A stretch of 64,000 nt of DNA, taken from NCBI GenBank assembly GCA_963718375.1, contig CAVQZD010000004.1, positions 260,178 through 324,177 of the forward strand, in the 5' to 3' direction. Under the pieces are notes generated by a model. That model was not told the origin of the DNA. It saw only the letters and a program-made list of their open reading frames with translations, and searched no databases. Position 1 is the stretch's first letter, and every line of letters starts with the position of its first letter. The DNA is from RBG-16-64-13 sp963718375 (GTDB taxonomy: Bacteria; Actinomycetota; Thermoleophilia; RBG-16-64-13). This document shows positions 33,196 through 42,600 of the stretch, piece after piece. Made by a program: the position numbers and the translations under genes.

Positions 33196-34677
33196 ATGGA
33201 CCATCGTGAGGTCGCAGACGGCCGTGGGACCGAGAAGGGTGAAGGCGCCCCAAGATCCACCCAACGACCGATATCGGTGTTGGCCCCCGCCCTGAACGTG
33301 GCAGACACCATCGCACCCCTGGTATCCATGCTGAGGTCCAGCGACCTGGTGACCGAAGTCGTAGTGGTGGACGATGGCTCTATCGACGGCACCCCGCGGG
33401 TCGCGAAGCAGGCGGGTGCCCTAGTCGTCATGAGCACGCTTCTCGGCAAAGGCGCCTCGCTGGTCGACGGCTTGAGGAACGTGAGCGGCGAGATAGTGCT
33501 CTTCGTAGATGGTGACCTGACGAACCTCGATCCGGACCTCGTGGAGCGTATGACCCGCCCCATCCTCGAGGGACGGGCCGACATGGTCAAAGCCAAGTTC
33601 ACCCGCGACCCCGGCCGAGTCACGCTGCTCACCGCCCGCCCCCTCCTCAGCTCCTTCTTTCCAGAGCTCGCGCGCTTCCACCAGCCGCTGAGTGGCATCG
33701 TCGCAGCCCGGCGCGCGCTCCTGCACAATCTTCGGTTTGAGAACGACTACGGCGTGGACGTGGGCATGCTGATAGACGCCTCCATGAAGCATGCTCACAT
33801 CGTCGAAGTGGACGTCGGCCACATAAGTGACAAGGACCAATCTCTCGCCGAACTGGGAGAGATGGCGACTCAGATAGCCAGAGTGATATTGGATCGTGCG
33901 TGGCGGTACGATCGCTTCACCATAAACGCCGTGCGCGAGATGGAGGAGGTGGAGCGGAGGGCAAGAGCTCTGCTGCTCCCTTCTGCGGAAACCGAGCACC
34001 CCAAGTTCGCACTGCTCTGCATGGACGGAGTCCTCTTGGACGGTCGGTTCGTGGTCGAGTTGGCCGAACGGGTGGGCGCAGGCTGGGAACTGTCCCGTTT
34101 CTTGGACAACGACGCTCTCTCAGATGAAGAACGCACCACAGCCATCGCCGCCATCTTTGCCGGAGTGAATCTGGAGACGTTCGAGGACACAGCGCGGGCG
34201 ATCCCCCTATCCCCTGGAGCCGTGCAGACGGTGGTCGCCCTGAGGAGCGCCGGCTACCGAGTGGGCATCGTGACCGATAGTTTCGACGTGGCGGCCGAGA
34301 TAGTCCGCCGGCGCGTCTTCGCCGACTTCAGGGTGGCCCACCTTATGAGGTTCCATCACGGCGTGGCGACCGGCCAAGTGACACTCTCCCCCGCGATGTG
34401 CGCGCCTGAAGGCTGCCCGGAACATGCCTGCTGTAAGTCCCATGCCGTCAGCCAGCTACAGAAGTCAGCCGGGCTTGACCCAGAGCAGACTGTGGCCGTC
34501 GGGGACACCGAACGCGACATCTGCCTGTTGCGAGCGGTGGGTACTCCGATAGCCTTCCGACCGAAATCGGCTACCGTCGCCGAGGCCGCGCGCCACACCG
34601 TGACCGAGTCACTCACCGAAGTTCTGGCTCTTCTCGGCATCGACAGCGGCAACGAGGCCGACGAGTGTACCGCTTAG
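33196..34677 (+). CDS. Glucosyl-3-phosphoglycerate synthase-like glycosyltransferase fused to a HAD domain with altered nucleophile
   Basis: 493 residues. Residues about 25-250 form a GT-A glycosyltransferase: VVVDDGSIDGT, GKGASLVDGLR, the metal-binding D105-G-D107, then ARPLLSSFFPEL, and FENDYGVDVGMLID, GHISDKDQ, all as in GpgS/GT81. Residues about 265-485 form a SerB-like HAD domain with TDS (motif II), a GDTERD motif (D437/D441) and a cap, but motif I reads CMDG: Cys275 stands where the nucleophilic Asp belongs. The protein probably makes glucosyl- or mannosyl-3-phosphoglycerate, while the HAD half may be inactive or changed. Architecture known in part; exact substrate is inference. Confidence 0.82.
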   Translation: MDHREVADGRGTEKGEGAPRSTQRPISVLAPALNVADTIAPLVSMLRSSDLVTEVVVVDDGSIDGTPRVAKQAGALVVMSTLLGKGASLVDGLRNVSGEIVLFVDGDLTNLDPDLVERMTRPILEGRADMVKAKFTRDPGRVTLLTARPLLSSFFPELARFHQPLSGIVAARRALLHNLRFENDYGVDVGMLIDASMKHAHIVEVDVGHISDKDQSLAELGEMATQIARVILDRAWRYDRFTINAVREMEEVERRARALLLPSAETEHPKFALLCMDGVLLDGRFVVELAERVGAGWELSRFLDNDALSDEERTTAIAAIFAGVNLETFEDTARAIPLSPGAVQTVVALRSAGYRVGIVTDSFDVAAEIVRRRVFADFRVAHLMRFHHGVATGQVTLSPAMCAPEGCPEHACCKSHAVSQLQKSAGLDPEQTVAVGDTERDICLLRAVGTPIAFRPKSATVAEAARHTVTESLTEVLALLGIDSGNEADECTA

Positions 34678-34699
34678 GCCGAAGCCACCCGCGGTCGGG

Positions 34700-35452
34700 T
34701 CACTTCTGGGCCAGGGCGTAGACCGACTCGTAGTCGCGCCATTCGAAGTCTAGCGAGGGGTCGAACTCGCGCAAGCGTGCATCCTTGAAGCCCGCCGCCT
34801 GGAGCACCTTGATCAGATTGTCTTCATCGAACATGTATTGATGAGCAGCGTGCTTGAGCACGATGAAGTTCACCTCGTCCATATAGGCGATGTAGTTCAC
34901 CACATCTATCGCCGTCGTATCGTTCCAGGCGGGTTCGTACTTTATCCAAGTGCTGTAGTCGAGTGGCTCCTTCTTGCAGTACGCCTCCAGGTAGGGCCGT
35001 GCACTAGGCACGGCGACGGAGATGGTGCCCCCGGGCTTCAAGACCCTCAAGCACTCCTTGAGATGCTGCTGCCCCTGCCTGAAGGTCAGGTGCTCCAAGA
35101 AGTGAGAGCTATAGATCTTCTTCACAGAGTCGTCGGGAAAGGGGAGGCGACGCCTCAGGTCCCAGTAGAAGTCACAGCCAGGTGACATGTCCAGTATGAG
35201 CCAGCCGTTCTCGCCCTTGCGGGCGCCTCCGCCGACTTCGATCCACAGCTCTTCATCTCGACCCACAAGGCGACGCACCGCTCTCTGCGTGCGCCTTAGC
35301 CGCCTTTCATCCCCGTGGGTCATCCGAAAGCCCCGATAGGCGCCTCGCAGCCCGGCCAACAGGGCCGGCCTGGTCAGCTTCTCGGGATAGGCTGGTTGCT
35401 GCTGCAAGGTCTGGCCTCCGACTGACTGCCGCATTTGTGCTCGCGTCATGTT
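34700..35452 (-). CDS. SAM-dependent methyltransferase (class I)
   Basis: 250 residues from ATG at 35452; longer in-frame starts would run into the divergent pnt gene. Motif I is atypical (WIEVGGGARKGENGWLILD), followed by SPGCDFYWDLRRRLPFPDDS, SSHFLEHL and LKECLRVLKPGGTISVAVP, as in the predicted methyltransferases of COG4627. The substrate is unknown, possibly a glycan or lipid given the glycosyltransferase on the other side. It converges with that gene (22 nt apart). Confidence 0.85.
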   Translation of the reverse strand, partial: NMTRAQMRQSVGGQTLQQQPAYPEKLTRPALLAGLRGAYRGFRMTHGDERRLRRTQRAVRRLVGRDEELWIEVGGGARKGENGWLILDMSPGCDFYWDLRRRLPFPDDSVKKIYSSHFLEHLTFRQGQQHLKECLRVLKPGGTISVAVPSARPYLEAYCKKEPLDYSTWIKYEPAWNDTTAIDVVNYIAYMDEVNFIVLKHAAHQYMFDEDNLIKVLQAAGFKDARLREFDPSLDFEWRDYESVYALAQK

Positions 35453-35551
35453 ACCGCAGCAGCCGCCGCGAATCGTTACGTTCAGCAGACTCGCGGGTAA
35501 CATACCTCGGACAACAGAGCACGCCATGCGAAGGAAGGAGCGGTACAGGGA

Positions 35552-36676
35552 ATGCCTAGCCGCATAGGAATAGTGAAGGAGACCGCACCGGGCGAGAACC
35601 GGGTGGCCCTCGTCCCGAGCATCGTGGACAAGTATACGAAGCTCGGAGTCGAAGTGCTGATGGAGCGCGGAGCTGGCGTGGCCGCCTTCCGTCCAGATCA
35701 GGACTACGAAGAGAAGGGCGCCGTACTGGTCGACTCGGCCAAGGAGCTCTACGAGCAGTGCGACGTCATCCTGGGTGTCCAGCCTCCCAGCATTGAAGCG
35801 ATCGGCCAAATGCGCGAGGGCAAAGTGGTGCTTGGCTACATGGATCCTTACGGCGGGCCAGAAGGCGTGCAGGAGATGCAGAAGAAGAAGATCACTTCCT
35901 TTTCAGTGGAGTTGATCCCGCGCATCACCCGGGCGCAGTCGATGGACGTGCTCACCAGCCAGGCGGCCGTCGCAGGCTACAAGGCCGTCCTGATAGCGGC
36001 CAACGAGCTGGCGGGCTTCCTGCCGATGCTCACCACCCCTGCCGGCACCATCAAACCCTCCAAGGTGCTCATCCTTGGCGCGGGAGTGGCAGGCCTGCAG
36101 GCCATCGCCACCGCCAGGCGTCTGGGCGCGGTGGTCGAGGCCTATGATGTCAGGCAGGCCACCCGCGAGCAGGTGCAATCGCTGGGTGCCAAGTTCGTCG
36201 CTCTCGAGCTTGATGATGCCGAGGCGGCAGGCGGCTACGCGCGGGCCTTGACCGAAGAAGAGAAGGTCAAGGAGCGCGAGATGCTGGCCGACCATGTCGC
36301 AGCCGCCGATATAGTGATTACGACCGCTGCCATCCCAGGCAAACCAGCGCCGAAGTTGATCTTCAAAGACATGGTCGACCGTATGAAGATCGGGTCGGTC
36401 ATCGTGGACCTTGCCGCGGCAACCGGTGGCAACTGCGAGCTCACCAAGCCCGGTGAGACCTACGTCACCGACAACCTTGTGACCATCGCGGCGCCCTTCA
36501 ATGTGCCCGCCCTGGTCGCAGCCGACGCGAGCGAGATGTACGCCCGCAACCTTCTCAATTTCCTGACTCCCCACATCAAGGAAGGTGGCGAACTCGCGCT
36601 CGATTGGGAGGATGAGGTCCTCAGAGAGAGCGCTCTCACCCACGACGGTGAGCTCAGACAAGGAGGCACTAAGTGA
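35552..36676 (+). CDS. pntA: NAD(P) transhydrogenase subunit alpha, NAD-binding part
   Basis: 374 residues, the soluble dI component. It shows the family N-terminus (RIGIVKETAPGENRVALVP), the Gly-rich NAD site (VLILGAGVAGLQAIATARRLGA), the RQATREQVQSLGAKF loop and the SVIVDLAAATGGNCELTKPG region. With the next two genes it forms the proton-translocating enzyme that moves hydride between NADH and NADP. The split alpha subunit (three genes in all) is typical of actinobacteria and alphaproteobacteria. GTGA overlap with the next gene. Confidence 0.97.
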   Translation: MPSRIGIVKETAPGENRVALVPSIVDKYTKLGVEVLMERGAGVAAFRPDQDYEEKGAVLVDSAKELYEQCDVILGVQPPSIEAIGQMREGKVVLGYMDPYGGPEGVQEMQKKKITSFSVELIPRITRAQSMDVLTSQAAVAGYKAVLIAANELAGFLPMLTTPAGTIKPSKVLILGAGVAGLQAIATARRLGAVVEAYDVRQATREQVQSLGAKFVALELDDAEAAGGYARALTEEEKVKEREMLADHVAAADIVITTAAIPGKPAPKLIFKDMVDRMKIGSVIVDLAAATGGNCELTKPGETYVTDNLVTIAAPFNVPALVAADASEMYARNLLNFLTPHIKEGGELALDWEDEVLRESALTHDGELRQGGTK

Positions 36677-36999
36677 GCGACGTGACACAGATAGTGGGCG
36701 TGGCGGCCATCTACATCTTCATGCTGGCTGCGTTCACGGGATACGAGGTCATCTCGAGAGTGCCTGTGATCCTGCACACGCCGCTCATGTCGGGCAGCAA
36801 CTTCATTCACGGCATCGTCGTGGTGGGTGCCATGGTGGCTCTGGGATCAGCGACCACCACAGCGGAGAAGATCATCGGGTTCGTGGCCGTGTTCCTGGGG
36901 GCCATGAATGCTGTGGGCGGCTATGTGGTCACCGAACGGATGCTCGGCATGTTCAAGAGTGGCAGGGACGAGAAGACGACCAAGAAGCAGGCGTCATGA
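36673..36999 (+). CDS. NAD(P) transhydrogenase subunit alpha, membrane part
   Basis: 108 residues from GTG overlapping the previous stop. Three to four transmembrane helices (IVGVAAIYIFMLAAFTGYEV, NFIHGIVVVGAMVALGS, IIGFVAVFLGAMNAVGGYVV). The FTGYEVISRVPVILHTPLMS stretch is characteristic of PntAB (dII). Overlaps pntB by ATGA. Confidence 0.96.
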   Translation: MSDVTQIVGVAAIYIFMLAAFTGYEVISRVPVILHTPLMSGSNFIHGIVVVGAMVALGSATTTAEKIIGFVAVFLGAMNAVGGYVVTERMLGMFKSGRDEKTTKKQAS

Positions 37000-38363
37000 G
37001 AAACGCGCTGATCCAGGCCAGCTACATCATCGCAGCCCTCTTGTTCATAGTGGGTCTGCGTCGCATGAGTTCTCCCAAGACCGCCCGCGGCGGAATCTGG
37101 TGGGCCGGCGGCGGCATGCTGCTGGCCACGATAGCCACCTTCTTCTGGCCGGGGCTCACCAACTACGTACTCATCGCCATCGCCGTCGCGGTTGGAGGCG
37201 GGATATCGGTGGTCATGGGCACCAAGGTCAAGATGACCGGCATGCCCCAGATGATCGCCCTCTTCAACGGCATGGGTGGTGGTGCGGCAGCGGCTATCTC
37301 GGCCGTTGAGCTGATGAAGCCCGATACACCCGCCCGTGACATAGTCGTGCTGGCGGTGCTCGGCGGCATCATCGGCATGATCTCCTTCTCGGGCTCGCTC
37401 GTCGCATTCGCGAAGCTGCAGGAACTTCTCAAGAAGTCGGTCATCTTCCGCGGCCAGAACATCATCAACATGCTGGTGCTGGCCGGTGCTCTCGTGGCCG
37501 GCGGCTTCGTGATCGCCGGATATGGAGGCGTCTGGGTCGCTCTGCTGTTCGGGCTCTCTTTCCTCTTCGGCATCATGATGACCCTCCCCATCGGAGGGGC
37601 CGACATGCCGGTGGTCATCTCCCTCTACAACGCCCTCACCGGTCTGGCTGTGGGCTTTGAGGGATACGTACTCGGCAACGCGGCGCTCATGGTCGCCGGC
37701 ATGGTGGTCGGCTCAGCCGGTACGCTGCTCACTCAGCTCATGGCAAGAGCCATGAATCGTTCGCTGGCCAACGTACTGTTCTCCGGCTTCGGCGCCAAGG
37801 GCGGCCAAGAAACGGCGGAGGGTACAGGGGGCGTCATGAAGCCGATCGAGGTGGATGACGCTGCGGTCATGCTCGCCTACGCCGACAAGGTCGTCATCGT
37901 GCCCGGATACGGTATGGCGGTCGCACAAGCACAGCACAAGGTGTGGCAGCTCGCGCAGTCCCTCGAGCAGCGTGGAGTCGACGTTAAGTTCGCCATCCAT
38001 CCTGTGGCCGGGCGCATGCCCGGACACATGAACGTACTGCTGGCGGAAGCCGGTGTACCCTACGAACTCATCGTCGACATGGAGGACGTCAACGACGAAT
38101 TCCCCTCTACGGACGTCTCCATCGTCATCGGCGCCAATGACGTGGTCAACCCCGCCGCACGCACCGATGCGTCCAGCCCCATCTATGGCATGCCCATCCT
38201 GGATGTGGACAAGTCCAAGAACGTGCTGGTGATCAAGCGCGGCCGCGGCACCGGTTTTGCCGGTATCGAGAACGCCCTGTTCACAGGCGATAACACCCGC
38301 ATGCTGTTCGGCGACGCACAGTCGGTGGCCAACGCACTGGGGGCAGCGGTCAAGAAGGAGTAG
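36996..38363 (+). CDS. pntB: NAD(P) transhydrogenase subunit beta
   Basis: 455 residues from ATG at 36996. Nine or so transmembrane helices hold the proton path (PQMIALFNGMGGGAAAAISA, SLVAFAKLQ), and the C-terminal dIII binds NADP(H) (VVIVPGYGMAVAQAQHKV, HPVAGRMPGHMNVLLAEA, GANDVVNPAA, KRGRGTGFAGIENALF). The complete three-gene operon supplies NADPH using the proton gradient. Confidence 0.97.
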   Translation: MRNALIQASYIIAALLFIVGLRRMSSPKTARGGIWWAGGGMLLATIATFFWPGLTNYVLIAIAVAVGGGISVVMGTKVKMTGMPQMIALFNGMGGGAAAAISAVELMKPDTPARDIVVLAVLGGIIGMISFSGSLVAFAKLQELLKKSVIFRGQNIINMLVLAGALVAGGFVIAGYGGVWVALLFGLSFLFGIMMTLPIGGADMPVVISLYNALTGLAVGFEGYVLGNAALMVAGMVVGSAGTLLTQLMARAMNRSLANVLFSGFGAKGGQETAEGTGGVMKPIEVDDAAVMLAYADKVVIVPGYGMAVAQAQHKVWQLAQSLEQRGVDVKFAIHPVAGRMPGHMNVLLAEAGVPYELIVDMEDVNDEFPSTDVSIVIGANDVVNPAARTDASSPIYGMPILDVDKSKNVLVIKRGRGTGFAGIENALFTGDNTRMLFGDAQSVANALGAAVKKE

Positions 38364-38400
38364 GACCTGTCGCACTCATGCGCAGACGGGCGAGCGGTCA

Positions 38401-38433
38401 CGCGGGGCCCCGGCGAACAGCCGGGGCCCCGCG
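38401..38433. terminator. Bidirectional hairpin between pntB and the deacetylase gene
   Basis: A perfect 14-bp stem (CGCGGGGCCCCGGC and complement) with GAACA loop lies between two converging genes. No T-tract; probably a factor-assisted or structure-only terminator for both. Confidence 0.65.
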
Positions 38434-38471
38434 CTCTCTATGCGAAGTCGAAACGACCGGACCTGGTCCCG

Positions 38472-39620
38472 CTAGTAGCCCAAGACCAGCGCAAACAACC
38501 TGCCCAGAAGATAGACTTGCGGCGGAGGCGCTTGGGTCAGTCGGCCTGCGACCTTCACTGCGTCGATGTCCACGAGCCGTCCTGTGGACGCGGGGTCCTT
38601 CTTCCCCAGGCAGCGGACCAAAGCGAAGTGTGGCTTCTCCTCGAGATCACTCCGTGAAAACACGGTGGCTCGGTGCTGTTCGGTAGGGCTGTAGAGGTCC
38701 ACTTCCTGCGAGACCCCCCCGTCTATGGTGACCTGCACCTTGCCACAGTCGGGGCCGGTGCGCGCGATCAGTTCCAGAGTGCTCCCCGTGAATGCCGCTA
38801 GGACCGCAGCCCCCGCAATATCGGTATGGGAGAGGCTGCCCCCGGACTCCAGGGCCGACACCGCAGTCTGCCACTCGCCCAGGTAGCCCAGCAGCGGACT
38901 AGTCTGCTGGTAGCGCGCCATCCGTTGCTCAGCCGAGAGGAGCCCTTCACCGAGTGTGACGAAGCCGTACCCCTTCGCCTTCAGTCTGCGTATCAGCTCA
39001 GGCAGGGCCTTGGGAGTCACATCGTTGTTGGTGTGCATCACGATGATCGCGCCGGGTCTCACGTCTTCCATGATGTAGGCGATCACCTGGGCCGCACTCC
39101 TGTGAGCGACGTTGTCGCCTCCTCTGGCGGTCCAGAGGACATGCACGTACCCCTCCTCCCCCAGCACCGCGAGGACCTGACGATTCACCTCGCCCCAGGG
39201 TGCGCGGAACACCGGAGAGGGGTCACTCAGGCCCGCGGTGGCGAAGACATCCTCTGTCATTTGTATCTGCGACACCAGCTCGTCGCCGCTCAGGGCCTCA
39301 ACCTTCACGTGCTCGTAGGAGTGACTGCCGAGCTCATGACCTTCAGCAGCGATGCGACGCGCAAGTTCGGGGCTGCTCTCCACGCCCGCGCCTGTCGGGA
39401 AGAAGGTCGCTTTGACGCCGGCTCCTTGCAGCGTGTCAAGGATGCTCTCCAGAGAGGCGTCATCCCAAGCGTCGTCGAAGGTGAGTGCCACGACCTTCTC
39501 CTTGGTAGGAAGCCGATCGATCTCTGTACCCGGCTCCACGGGCCCGGCCGCGTGGGCGTGAGTGGCGCCGAGCAGCGTGCCGGAGACAAGCCAGGCGACG
39601 GTCACCACCACGGCGGCCAT
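38472..39620 (-). CDS. Secreted polysaccharide deacetylase (NodB family)
   Basis: 382 residues from ATG at 39620 with AGGAGG 6 nt upstream. Signal peptide ends near THAHA. The NodB domain has the catalytic and metal residues in VVALTFDDAWDD, HELGSHSYEHVK, VFRAPWGEVNR and IIVMHTNN. The C-terminal 130 residues are beta-rich (GSTLELIARTGPDCGKVQVT and onward), resembling a small jelly-roll domain. It would deacetylate cell-wall or extracellular glycans. Longer in-frame starts at 39650 and 39689 exist, the latter inside purL; the SD decides for 39620. Confidence 0.88.
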   Translation of the reverse strand: MAAVVVTVAWLVSGTLLGATHAHAAGPVEPGTEIDRLPTKEKVVALTFDDAWDDASLESILDTLQGAGVKATFFPTGAGVESSPELARRIAAEGHELGSHSYEHVKVEALSGDELVSQIQMTEDVFATAGLSDPSPVFRAPWGEVNRQVLAVLGEEGYVHVLWTARGGDNVAHRSAAQVIAYIMEDVRPGAIIVMHTNNDVTPKALPELIRRLKAKGYGFVTLGEGLLSAEQRMARYQQTSPLLGYLGEWQTAVSALESGGSLSHTDIAGAAVLAAFTGSTLELIARTGPDCGKVQVTIDGGVSQEVDLYSPTEQHRATVFSRSDLEEKPHFALVRCLGKKDPASTGRLVDIDAVKVAGRLTQAPPPQVYLLGRLFALVLGY

Positions 39621-39669
39621 CACGAACCTCCTCAGACAGCACGTGGTCACGCCAAGGCTCCGATACCGG

Positions 39670-42600
39670 CTAGCCCGCCACAGCGGCATAGGCGTTGCGG
39701 AACATCCTCAGCCAGGGGCTGTCGGTGCAGCCCCATCCTGGAGGCACCCACGGCCACTGACGCAGCTGATAGCAGCGCTCTGGGTGCGGCATGATAGCCA
39801 GATGGCGTCCGTCTGGGGAGCAGAGTGCTGCGATACCCCGCGGACTCCCGTTAGGATTGTAGGGATAGCCGGTGGTGGTCTGCCCGTCCGGATCGACATA
39901 CCGCACCGGTGCCAGATCGTTCTTCTCGATCCAGTCGAGCGTGGCCGCAGCGGGCACATGAAGCCGCCCCTCGCCGTGGGCCACGTAGACGCCCAGCACC
40001 GAGCCCTCCATGCCCTGCAGCATCAGCGCCGGGCTCTTGGCTATGGAGACCGTGGAGAACCGTGACTCGAAGCGTTCGGACAGGTTCTTGACGAACCGAG
40101 GCTTGAGCGTATCGGGCAGGTCGAAGCCGGGGATGCCCAGCAGGCCCATCAGCTGACAGCCATTGCAGACCCCCAAAGAGAGGGTGTCGGGTCGCGCGAA
40201 GAACGCCGCGAACTGCGCCCGCAATCTCTCGTTGTTGCGTATCACCGAGGCCCAGCCCTTCGCTGAGTCGAGCACGTCGGCGAAGGCGAACCCGCCCGGA
40301 AACGCGAGTAGTTGGAAGGCGTCCAGTGCCGCATCGCCGACCATCAGGTCGGTCATGGTGACGTCCCAGGCCTCAAAACCGGCCGCCATGAAGGCCGCTG
40401 CCAACTCCCGGTCGCCATTGGTGCCCTCTTCGCGCAGCACCGCCGCCTTGGGCTTTGCGGCGCCTGCGCGCCGTGACCCGACCGAGGCCGTGCCCCGACG
40501 GCCCACGGGGGCGTCGGGGTCGAAGCTGAGTCGGTAGGGGCTCGTGCCCGCCGGCCGGCGATGGGAACGCCACTCCTGCTCGGCGCAGTCGGGGTTCTGC
40601 TGTAGACGCTCCAGCTGGTAGCTGGTCTCTTCCCAGACCGCGTGCAGAGCACGGACGCTGTCCTCGAGCACCACCTCGGCACCGAAGCGCAACTCGACGT
40701 CGGTGGGCTGAACCTCGCCTAGCTCCACTCCGGTGACGCCGTGACGCGACAGTATCGCCCAGGTCCGCGCCTCGTCGGCCACCTCGACCACCACGCCGGC
40801 TTCTTCGGCGAACAGCGAGCCGTAGAGACCGTCCGCGAGAGCCGCGCCGGGGGCGCCACCGCCCGCCGCGTCGAGACTCACTCGCCAGCCCTTGTCCCCC
40901 GCGAAAGCCATCTCCAGCAGGGCGACTATCAGCCCTCCGTCGCTGACATCGTGACACGCCAGGATGGCTCGCTCGCGCACCAGGTCCTGTACCGCCTCAA
41001 ACACCGCCCGAAGCGCGGCCGAGTCTTCGATGTCCGGCGCCTCGTCGCCCAGTTGACCGAGTACTTGAGCCAGGGCGCTTCCGCCAAGCCGAAGCCGATC
41101 GGTCACAGAGAGGAGCAGCAGCTTGCTGCCCGTCTGCTTGAGGTCGCTGGTCACCCTGAGCTCGACATCGGGCATAAGAGCGTAGGGCGCCACGACCAGC
41201 TGCGGCGGGGCCTTGACTAGTTCGCTGGTGCCGTCCGCGGCCGTCCCCTGACTGGCCATAGAGAGGCTGTCCTTGCCGCCGTCGATAGCCACGCCCAGAT
41301 CCATGAGCAGGTCGCGCAGCGCACAGGCCGCGTCGTACAGCCAGGCTCCCTCGCCGGGCTGCTTCACGGCCAGCATCCAGTTTGCCGAACACTTGATGTC
41401 GCGGATGCCGGTGATGACCGCCCCCGCCATGTTGAGCAAGGCCTCGGCCACGGCCATGCGCACGCCGGCCTGCGGACTGATGAGGCCCTTGATGGGCTGC
41501 TCGCCCAAGCTGAGAGCGGTGCCCGACGGGTCGTCGTAAGTCTGCGCGATGACCGCGTAGTCGGAGAGCGGCAGGTGGCGCGGGCCGACAAGTTGGCGCT
41601 GGATGACCAATCCCGTGACATCCAGGTCCACCTTGTTGGTGAGAAAACGCTTCGAACCGATCGCCGGCAGGTGCAGCACCTGCTCCAGCACGCGGCGCAG
41701 CTCACCGGTGGGAGGCAACTGCAGCGGCATGAGGTCGGTCCGGCGCTCGCCGCGCGGGACACGGCGCTGGAACTCGTACTGCTTGGGCGGTAGCTGCCCC
41801 AGGATATCGTCCAGCGGAAGATCCACAGGCCGGCTGCCGTCGGCCTCGTCGTACACCACCAACACCCCATCGCCGGTCACCCGGCCGACCACCGCCAGTG
41901 GGACGTTCTCCCGCCGTGCGATGCCCTCCAGCACATGAAGCTGTGCCGGCCGGATGAGCAGAGCGTTGCGCTCCTGCGATTCGTTGCCCCAGATCTCCAG
42001 AACAGAGAGTGTCCGGTCACCCACAGGGATCGCCCGCAGATCGATGACCGCTCCGGCAGGTTCGACGATCTCGGGCAGAGCGTTGCAGTCGCCCCCGGCG
42101 CCTAGATCATGCGCGGAGACGATGGGGTTCGCCGCTCCTAGCTCCACGCAGGCCCGCATCAGCCGGTTGACCCGCTGCTCCATCTCGGGGTCACCACGCT
42201 GTACCGCGTTGAAGTCCAATTCCTGAACGTTGGTGCCTTGCTCCATGCTGCTGGCGGCACCACCGCCCATGCCGATGCGATAGGCCGGACCGCCCACCTG
42301 CACCACCAGCATGTCCTTCTCGGGCTTACCCTTGACCGTGTGCTCGCCCCGTATCTGTCCGGCCCCGACGCTGTACATGATGGGCTTGTACCAGGACCGA
42401 TAGCCATCGGGCAGCCGCAGACCGTAGGTGCGGGTGAACCCGTAGATGAGGGGCTCGCCGAAGCAGTTGCCGTAGTCGGAGGCGCCGTTGCTGGCCTCTA
42501 TGAGTATCTCCGCCGGCGACGCCAGGTCGGCAGGATGGGAGTAGCCGTCCTCTTCCCACGGCAGCTCGTAGCCTGGTAGATTCAGGTTGCCCACGCAGTA

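Noticed and set aside
38826..39794. 322-codon plus-strand frame
   Set aside because: Antisense to the deacetylase and the end of purL; no SD and no family resemblance.
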